Origin: Crotalaria pallida
Lineage: Eukaryota > Streptophyta > Magnoliopsida > Fabales > Fabaceae
Reading direction: 5' to 3'
Length of the DNA: 64,000 bases
Assembly: GCA_037953625.1 (NCBI GenBank)
Contig: CM075649.1
Span: forward strand, 76,663,290 to 76,727,289
Below are positions 52,561-60,694 of the stretch, piece after piece; the first letter of the stretch is position 1; the number at the start of each line of letters is the position of its first letter. The translations under genes were made by a program, and so were the position numbers. The notes beneath the pieces are model-generated. The model made no database searches. It saw nothing but the letters and a program-made list of their open reading frames with translations, and was not told the DNA's origin.

Positions 52561-53710
52561 ATGGAGGCATTACCTGTATGGCACGAGATTTGAAGTGTTT
52601 AGTGATCACAAAAGCCTCAAGTACTTGTTTGACCAGAAGGAGATAAACATGAGACAAAGGAGGTGGATGGAATTTTTGAAGGATTATGACTTCAGTTTGC
52701 AATACCATCTGGGAAAGGCTAATGTAGTAGCTGATGCACTTAGCCGCAAAACCCTCCATATTAGTAGCATGATGATAAAGGAATTGGAGTTGATTGAGGA
52801 ATTCAACAACCTCAATCTTGGAGTCCAATTCAATAAAGACAGTATCAGTATTGGAATAATGCTCCAGATCACCAACGATTTCCTGGAATCAATTCGGCAG
52901 AAGCAGCTGGAAGATGTCGAATTGCAAGAGTAGAGGAAATTGGTTGCAACCAGGAATGAACCTAATTTCCAGGAAGGGGAGGATGAAGTCCTGAGATTCA
53001 GAAACAGGATATGCATTCCTTCCAATCTAGATTTGAAGAAGGTACTTCTGGATGAAGCTCACAAAAGTAAGTTGAGCTTACATCCTGGAACAACAAAAAT
53101 GTATCAAGATTTAAAAAGAATGTTTTGGTGGCCCGAAATTAAGAAAAATGTAGCAGAGTATGTGGCGAGGTGCTTGATTTGCCAAAAGTCCAAGATAGAA
53201 CACAAGAAGCCAGGTGGAATGCTACACCCACTTGAAGTTCCAATGTGGAAATGGGATAGCATAGTCATGGACTTTGTGTCGGGCTTGCCAAGGACCTCTG
53301 CCGGCCATGATGCAGTTTGGGTGATAGTGGACAGATTGACAAAGTCTGCTCACTTCATTCCTGTTAATATGAAGTATTCAATCGAAAAGTTGGCCCAGCT
53401 TTATGTTAAGGAGATTGTCAGGTTGCACGGAGTTCCTTCTAAAATCATTTCTGATCGTGATCCCAGATTCCTATCAAGATTTTGGCAAAGTCTTCAACAA
53501 GCTCTAGGGACAGAATTGAGACTCAGTTCTGCCTATCATCCTCAAACGGATGGACAGACTGAGCGCACTATCCAATCCTTGGAGGACTTGTTGAGAACGT
53601 GTTATTTGGAGCAGCAACATGGTTGGGAACAACTATTGCCTCTAGTAGAATTTACTTACAATAATTCTTACAATTCTAGCATTGGAATGGCTCCCTACGA
53701 GGCATTGTAA
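52561..53710 (+). pseudogene. pol: Gypsy F RNase H end and integrase core
   Basis: FSDHKSLKYLFDQKEINMRQ, NVVADALSRK, then TAG at 52931-52933 (Gln expected, CAG to TAG), integrase finger HPGTTKMYQDL with CLICQKSK, core WKWDSIVMDFVSGLPRT, VDRLTKSAHFIPV, SDRDPRFLSRFW, YHPQTDGQTERTIQSLEDLL and MAPYEAL. TAA follows at 53708-53710 where Tyr of ALYGR is expected, the same codon as in Gypsy B. Confidence 0.88.
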
Positions 53711-54313
53711 GGAAGAAGGTATAGAACTCCCCTATGTTGGTTTCAAGTGAGGGAGAACCAACTCATTGGGCCATAAATTGTGCAAGAAACAATAGAAAGA
53801 ATCAAAATGATCCAGGAGAAAATGAAAGCAGCACAGGATCGGCAAAAGATTTATGCAGATAAGAAAAGGAATCCTCTAGAATTTGCTGAAGGTGAGCATG
53901 TGTTCTTGAAAGTAGTTCCCACTACAGGTGTTGGAAGGGTATTGAAACCCAAGAAGCTCACTTCGCGATTCACTGGGCCGTATCAGATCTTACAGAAAGT
54001 TGGAGCAATGGCCTATAGAATTGCTTTGCCACCCCAATTATCCAACCTTCATGATGTATTTCATGTGTCTCAACTCCACAAATACATCTATGATCCATCT
54101 CACGTCATTCCAGCAGAAGAAGTTCCTTTGAAGGAGAACTTGACTTACGAGATGAAGCCAATCAGAATTGAAGACCGGAAAGTCAAACAGCTTCGCGGAA
54201 AAGAAATCCCCTTAGTGAAAGTGGTGTGGATTCGCAACAATGTTGAAGAAGCAACATGGGAGTTAGAAACCAAGATGAAGGCATCACATCCGCACCTCTT
54301 CGAAGCCAACTGA
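53711..54313 (+). pseudogene. pol: Gypsy F integrase C-terminus and chromodomain-like tail
   Basis: GRRYRTPLCWFQVREN, a TAA at 53773-53775 (Glu expected), then open to the natural stop at 54313: EGEHVFLKVVPTTG, GPYQILQKVGAMAYRIALPP, FHVSQLHKYI, and QLRGKEIPLVKVVW ... EEATWELE ending HPHLFEAN. The tail is the short chromodomain-like module of the Tekay/Del group, thought to guide insertion to heterochromatin. Confidence 0.88.
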
Positions 54314-54349
54314 ATTTCGGGGACGAAATTCAAGTAAGTGGGGGAGGAT
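54312..54349 (+). promoter_or_regulatory. Polypurine tract of Gypsy F with hairpin
   Basis: GAATTTCG-GGGA-CGAAATTC (54312-54331) starts just after the pol stop; AAGTGGGGGAGGAT (54336-54349) directly precedes the 3' LTR. Confidence 0.85.
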
Positions 54350-56368
54350 TATAACATCCTCAATTTTATTTCCATGTTGTTATTGTTAGAAATTATAAGT
54401 GTGAAGGCTATAGACTTAGGAATGTGTTGCCATAACTTAGAAATCACTAGAAAGCATTAAAGAGTAAAATTTTCAAGGCATTAATCGATTAAATCTAGGA
54501 TTAATCGATTAAGCTTTTGCACCCTCTCAGCCATTACTCGAGTAAAAGATAGATTAATCGATTAGTTCATCAAATTTCAAAGGGGTTAATCGATTAATTG
54601 TGTGGCTAATCGATTTATGAAATGAGTGCTGTCAGGCATTAATCGATTAACCACTTGGGTTAATCGATTAAGGCTTGTTGAAACCGACTTATAACACGTG
54701 AAAGGAGGACATTTCCATGCAAAATAACACTCAACACACGACTCATTCTTGGCTCTCTCCTTAGGGTTCCATTATCTCAATCAAAAAATCCATTAAATCT
54801 CAACTCTTCACCCCAAGGACAAGTTCTAATCACTTCTCCATCATCATCCTCATCTTCTTCACCATCAACTTCAAGGTTTCCTCCTCTCTCTTTCCACTTC
54901 TCACTCCACCACTTTGAGGTAAGAGAGGAGATATTCTCCTAATTAGAGGAAGGGCATAATTATAGTAATAAGCTCATGATGTTGTACATGTTATTGGTTG
55001 TGTTTTGGTTGTTAGTTTATTGATATGAAAACCCTAGGTTTCAACCCCATAAATAGACTCATGTTAATTGTAGCTTGGTTATGATTTATGTGCTAATTAA
55101 TTTGAGACTTGTATGGTGTGGTTAATTTCATGTTTGGTGTTTTAATGGGAAATTTATTGTGGTATGGAATTATTATGTTTGAAACCCTTAAGTGAGACAC
55201 CCTACTTTATAAAAATAATTATGTAAAGAGGTTTGGTTCATTAAATTCTCTAAAATGAATTAGAAACACATAATTATTAAAGTGAGGAAGGACGTTAGGA
55301 AATTGGGAAAGATACTTGAAGATTCTATGAACTGAAGGACGGTCACGCGAAGGTTCATAGAATTGACGGACGAGAGTGATATAGTGGCGAGATTGTGTTA
55401 ATCACACAATCACTAGAATTATCATAGTTGGACTTTGATCTACTAGAGAATGTGGAAAATGCACCATGTTGGGGATTGGTCCAATGCACCCTATAATAAT
55501 TCTATTGGTCACTTAAACACATCTGGACTAGTTGAGGGTGGTCCCAGCTATAGACAATTTGGGTAAAACGGCCCAAATTGTACGAAGGACGAATACGCGA
55601 AGTACTGTGCAAGCATTGGTTGGGGGACACTTACTCCTAGTTGATCTTTTCCAATAAGTGTGGAGGGCGATGTGAGGAATGGAAATGGAAACAAAGAAGA
55701 AATGGTTATATTATGGTATATATATGGTGAAAGGGTAATATGGAAATGGATGACAATGGGATAGAGAATTATAATGGAAAATGGCATGATGATCTATGTG
55801 TTTGTTTGTCATGTATACTATTATGTCTTATTATTGTTTTCATGTGTTTCCTTTGATTTTGAGTTATATCTCACTCTCTTTGTTGACCATTTTTAGGTAA
55901 TGTGGAAGGAGATGCTTCTGATTTCCTTATGGCCGAGGATGGGTACATTTCTCCAAAGGGAGTGTAACCTTATATAATAGGAAACTCTTTCCTGCAGCTG
56001 ACCTTGCTCTCATATCATATGGACTTAGGACTATTATGTATTATGGACTTTTAATATAACTGTCTGGATATCACCACTTGACTAATGTTGGAAAAAAAAC
56101 TTATGTGTACATCCTTTTGGAAATGGTGATATTCCCTTTTTGGTTTGTAAAACTTAAACTTATTTTGGTGTGAACTTGAACTATGATGTTGTAAACTTTT
56201 ATATCCTGATGTGAATGAACGAATGTATATATTTCTGAATTATTTGGTTGGCAGGTGACAGGTTTCTTAAAAAGGGAAAAGTTACAAATTTAAAACAAAC
56301 CCTGTCAAAATTTTCTTAAAATTTCTATAAGATAATGTTATAAAGATATTATAAATCTAGGTGTTACA
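54350..56368 (+). repeat. 3' LTR of Gypsy F
   Basis: 2019 bp, highly similar to the 5' LTR parts. It begins TATAACATCC where the 5' LTR has TGTAACATCC, so the terminal TG is mutated. Carries the same word pairs (from 54481), 5' splice-like site (54918/54919) and exon-2 frame. One word reads ACTCGAGT (54537) where the 5' LTR has ACTCAAGT. Confidence 0.93.
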
Positions 56369-56553
56369 TGTGGTCCTAAGGAAAGGCTTCTCCTGGAAGC
56401 TTAGACAACATGTGGTTCTAATTTATTGGTTTCCTAAAGAAGCCACCAATGAATGGTTAAGAATAACTCAAGTCTGACATCTACGCGCCTGAGCGAGGAA
56501 AGTGGAAAGCCTGCGCGCGCACTACCTAAGGTGAGACTATCTGCGTTAATGCA

Positions 56554-57170
56554 TGAGCTCAGATCTAGCTTGGTGTACTGACGGACTCAGTTATACTGAT
56601 GAGCTCGCGATGACGAGCTCGGTTAGGTAGGTAGGCTTGGTTACAAAGAGTTCATATATAATGAGCTCGGTTGCTTTGAGCTCGATTATCCTATGGGGTT
56701 CGGTCATCATGAGCTCAATAGTTCTAAGCTCGGTTCTTTTTACTCAATCCTCACGAGCTCGGATATAATGAGCTCAGTGATATCCAATGAATTCTTATGA
56801 GCTCGGATATATTGAGCTCGGCCCTATCTGTTCATTTGTCTTGAGCTTAGTCCTAATGAGCTCAGTACTACGTGTTCGGTTGTCATGAGCTCAGTGCTGC
56901 TGATGAGCTCCGTAATAGATGAGATCGGTATTAGCTTGATTATAATAGGCTCGGTTATCATCGTTCGATACTACTGAGTTTGGTGGGTTAGATGAGCTCG
57001 GATATGACGAGCTTGTAGAGTATTATGCTCGATAAGTTAGGTGAGTTCGGTAGGAATGAACTCACTGAAGTAGAGAAGCTCAGTCATATATGAGCTCAGT
57101 GTGAGCTCGATTCTAACTATATAGTCTTGTACAACAAGTTCAGATCTACTTACAAGCTCGGCTCGGATAT
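56554..57170 (-). repeat. TGAGCTCGG array in LTR G U3
   Basis: More than 20 copies of GAGCTC or one-base variants, many in TGAGCTCGG/TGAGCTCAGT context. Pairs are spaced 14-15 bp (56601/56615, 56663/56678, 56755/56770, 56799/56814, 56843 variant/56858), not 20-21 bp. The word is again self-complementary. 56374-56550 and 57170-57418 show nothing else. Confidence 0.8.
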
Positions 57171-57418
57171 TCGAGCACATCCCGAGTTTACGAAGTAGTC
57201 TAACAGTCTAATGATTATTGCTCGGATTTTCTTTGGCCACGATAGACTAAGCCGGAATAAGGTCGGCTCGGTTATACCTGCACTCTTTCGTTCAATGCTA
57301 CGACATTCCTAACTTTAGCATGATCTTCCTCGTCCAGTCCCAACTTATTCCCACGATTTCTATTAAGTTAGATTAGAATTATTCTAATTAAGCTTGATAT
57401 AAATTTTTGGGATGTTAC

Positions 57419-57626
57419 AAAACTAATGTAACATTCTAGCAAAATTGATTGGCTTTTTATTAGCAATTACTCATTTGTTTTATTAGAAGAAATTACCTTA
57501 TCGGTAACCATCACATATGAAATTATTAATTTTATGGTTTTTCATTAGCTTTTTGCAAAAATATCATTAAAATAAAACTATATGTAGAGTATTTATTATT
57601 TTCGCTACGGTCAAGAATACATATTA
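57419..57626. other. Host intergenic DNA, nothing recognised
   Basis: AT-rich sequence directly right of element G; the first five bases AAACT would be G's target duplication, whose partner is outside the window. Confidence 0.5.
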
Positions 57627-57875
57627 CTCCCTCGATCGGTTTCATAAGGATGATAAAAATGGCAAAAAAATTTGTCTCGAACTAAAGTTAAAATAATTAA
57701 TGAAAATGCTTAGAAATTGTAAACTTTGAATTGTGATTGGTTGATCATTCCAAAATGCATTAAATTAGTTGTTTGATAATTGGTTGATGTGTTATACAAA
57801 TCATTAAATGTTTGTCTCCTTAATATTTTTTATTTTTGTGATTTGTTACCTTCCTTGTGGGACGAAGGCCGGGAG
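57627..57875. mobile_element. Stowaway-like MITE
   Basis: 249 bp with ends CTCCCTC and GGGAG flanked by TA on both sides (57625-57626, 57876-57877). Ends resemble the common plant Tc1/mariner MITE start (TACTCCCTCCGT). Inverted repeats are imperfect. Confidence 0.6.
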
Positions 57876-58095
57876 TATTTCCTCAATCCTAAATCTAAAA
57901 TCTTTATGAGAAATTTACATCCATCATGAAGGTAGGTTAATTTTGTTAGTAATATTGAAATTGTACAAATTTAATATACTTATTTAAAACTACCTTTAAA
58001 GTTATTATTGACATTTTAAAAGGTGTTGACTTAATAGAAATATTTTTTAAAAGAAGTTTTTTTATAAGCGTTTTTTTTTTGGGGTGAACTTTATA

Positions 58096-59010
58096 AGTGT
58101 TTTTTGGAAAAAGGTAATTAAGTTTTATTAGAAATTGAAATGAGCCTATGCAAATTGGAAAAATAAAACTATAGATACAAATTGAATAAATATATATAGA
58201 TTAAATGATAAATTTTTACTTTAATATTTTGAATGAAACTTTTTAGTGTAAATTTCACACACATTGACAATTTCTTGCTAAATATTTTGGATATATATAT
58301 ATATATATATATATTGGACTTTTTTTTACTATTTTTTACCTATATTTTTTTATATTTTTATTAGTCTCGTTTAACGATATTGTGTAGTACATTAGATAGA
58401 TAGAAAGATAAATATAGAAAATATTATTTTTCAAAAATAGTTTTTTATTTAGATTTAATATTTTTTACCCTTAATATTGATTGATAGCATTTATTATAAA
58501 TGTGTAGTGAATAATACAATAATATAGAGCAAAATATTTATTAAAAAAAGTTTGTTTTATAAGAAAATTTTGGAAAGTGGTAATTAAGTTTTATTATAGA
58601 TTGAAATGAACTCATGCAAATTGGACAAAAACTATAAATATAGATTCATTAAAAGAAAACCTATAGATATAGATAGATAGATAAAGATGAATAATTAAAA
58701 CGATAATTTTTTATTTTAATATTTTGAATAAAACTTTTTAGTTAACATTTCACATGTATTGATAATTTCTTGCTAAAATATTTCGGATGCAAATATTTTT
58801 ATTAGACTTTTCTTTAATTATTTTTTTTAATTTATATTTTTATATAATTTTTATTAGTCTCGTTTAACGATATTATGTAATGCATTATATATATATATAT
58901 AAAATATCATTTTTTAAAAATATTTTTTTATTTAAATTTAACATTTTTTACCCTTAATATTAATTGATAGCATTTATTATAAATATGTAGTGAAGAATAC
59001 AATAATATAT
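58096..59010. repeat. Diverged tandem duplication, about 450 bp unit
   Basis: 58096-58528 and 58556-59010 align in direct order over shared landmarks (GGTAATTAAGTTTTATTA, GACAATTTCTTGCTAAA, TTAGTCTCGTTTAACGATAT, TTGATAGCATTTATTATAAAT). AT-rich, with TA microsatellites at 58292 and 58890. No gene. Confidence 0.8.
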
Positions 59011-59476
59011 AGATATAGAAACGAAAAGATTAGAAATGATATGGACGGATGTGATTTACTTGCAATTGATGGCTGTGATTAGAAAGGAAATTAGGAGGGA
59101 AAAACTATCATTTGGAGGGAAAGTAAGATTAATTATAAATTAATATGTTGATTAGTTTGACTATCTATGCATTGAATTAATTATAAATTAATCAAATTTG
59201 TATACATAATTAATTAATTAAGAACTACATAAGTAAAATATTATAACATGATATAATATTTTATGTCATTTTCCTTTATTTATTACCGTTACAATATCCA
59301 AGATGTTACCCAACTTCACAACTATAAATTAAGGTAACTTCACATATATAGCTAATTTTGATAAACAGTATATAAAAATATTTTTTTTATATAACAAATA
59401 TTTTTAAAATTTTTTTGTCTGTTTTAAGAAAATATTTTTTGTTTCCATTTCAAATTCTTTTTGTTAATTATAATTA

Positions 59477-60023
59477 GACTTAATTATATTTTTGGTCCTT
59501 TATCTTATTTTCAAGATTTATTTTGGTCTTTAATATTTTTTTTTGACTTATTTTGGTCCTTTATTTTTTTCCAAAAAATTCAATTTGGTCCTTTTATCAT
59601 AGCATATTAGTTTTATCGAAATATTCAAATTCATAATCGAAAAATGACAAATGTTGCCGAAATTTGGAAATATTCCAAGTCATTGTCCGATAAAAAAAGG
59701 AACAGTGGTACTGCTTCGCAAACGATGGAGCAATCTGGCTCGCAATATGGTTGATTGATATGAATAAAAATGACAATGTAATGAAGATTTGAATGAAAAT
59801 GACATTAAGAGCTCTATCAAGATAAAGCCGTAAAAATATTTGTTAAACTCTGTCAATGAAATATAATAAGTATGAATATTACGAGTAAAACTAATATTAT
59901 TGTTACATAAGGAACATATTAAATTTCTTGAAAAAAATAAAGGACCAAAATAAATCAAAATAAAAATTAAGGATCAAAGTGAATCTTGAAAATAAAATAA
60001 AAGACCAAAAATGTAATTAAGTC
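59477..60023. mobile_element. Mutator-type MITE with 9-bp target duplication
   Basis: 547 bp, ends GACTTAATTA and TAATTAAGTC, inverted arms of about 110 bp (TTTTTGGTCCTTTAT ... GACCAAAAATG). Flanked by TTATAATTA at 59468-59476 and 60024-60032. No coding capacity. Confidence 0.85.
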
Positions 60024-60182
60024 TTATAATTATGATCTCATATTTTTATTTTAGTTTTTGTTAATTATGAATTTGATCCCGCAATTTCATTTCATTTTTT
60101 ATTTTTAAATTTTTTTAAGAAATAATGAAAACAATAAAAAGTTGTTTTCATTATGTCCTGTATAATATTTGAAAGGATTTTC

Positions 60183-60312
60183 TTAACCTCGAGCGGAGGA
60201 TAAGAGGCTTAAAATAACATTTTTACATTGAAAAATTAAAGATTTAATATTAGGTGATAATAGACTTTATTTTTCAATGTCACTTTACTCCTTATTCGGA
60301 GTCGAGGTTAAC
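60183..60312. repeat. Small inverted-repeat element upstream of the sirtuin gene
   Basis: Ends TTAACCTCGA and TCGAGGTTAA, with a second inner inverted match (CATTGAAAAAT / ATTTTTCAATG). About 130 bp, possibly a tiny MITE; no clear target duplication. Confidence 0.5.
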
Positions 60313-60466
60313 CCTATTTTAAAATGTAAATCGGAAACGTTAACCAATTAACCAAATATCTGTATGTTCATTTTTATATTCAAAATGAAAAGTAAAAATA
60401 GTTCAAGAAGACAAAAGAAAAAAAAAGTTGTAGTAATTGGCAGAAGGTGGTGCTGTGCGATCATAG

Positions 60467-60468
<2 letters not shown>

Positions 60469-60509
<41 letters not shown>
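60469..60509 (+). repeat. Run of 41 G upstream of the sirtuin gene
   Basis: Uninterrupted G41, about 185 bp upstream of the start codon, likely near or within the promoter or 5' leader. Able to form G-quadruplex on this strand. Length may be uncertain because such runs are hard to sequence. Confidence 0.9.
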
Positions 60510-60510
<1 letters not shown>

Positions 60511-60694
60511 GCCAGTTCGAGTATATTGGTCTTTTGGGGTCTCCTTACAAGAGCCAAATGCTCTCTCAGTCTCTCTATTGAAAAACAACACTCTTTTTTC
60601 TCTATTTTCTCTAAGAAAAAGTTAGAGACTTTAAGAGATTTTGAGAGTTATTGGGGGCAGCAGCACACTCATTCATCAACACCGCCAATCAACC

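Larger units (their letters stand above)
44470..56368 (+). mobile_element. Gypsy element F (chromovirus), full length but defective
   Basis: Plus-strand element flanked by TGTGG (44465-44469, 56369-56373). 5' LTR 44470-49731 (with solo LTR E inside), primer site 49737, gag, protease, RT, RNase H, integrase with chromodomain-like tail, polypurine tract, 3' LTR 54350-56368. Both LTRs are about 2.02 kb without E. Numerous stops and frameshifts kill it. It lies in the 5' LTR of Gypsy G. Confidence 0.94.
42729..57418 (-). repeat. 5' LTR of Gypsy G (interrupted by Gypsy F)
   Basis: Parts 42729-44469 and 56374-57418, about 2786 bp together, with ends TGTAACATCCC (57418 side) and AGGGTGTTACA (42729 side) on the minus strand. 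The U3 part (57418 to about 56374) has a dense GAGCTC array. Downstream are a 5' splice-like TTTTGAG|GTAAGG (44080/44079), five GTCGCAAG-loop hairpins, and a 3' splice-like TTTTTACAG (43041-43040). G is the oldest retroelement here: its right end borders host DNA. Confidence 0.85.

Noticed and set aside
58292..58312. TA microsatellites (also 27740, 26455, 58890)
   Set aside because: Ordinary AT-rich simple repeats in plant intergenic DNA and LTRs.
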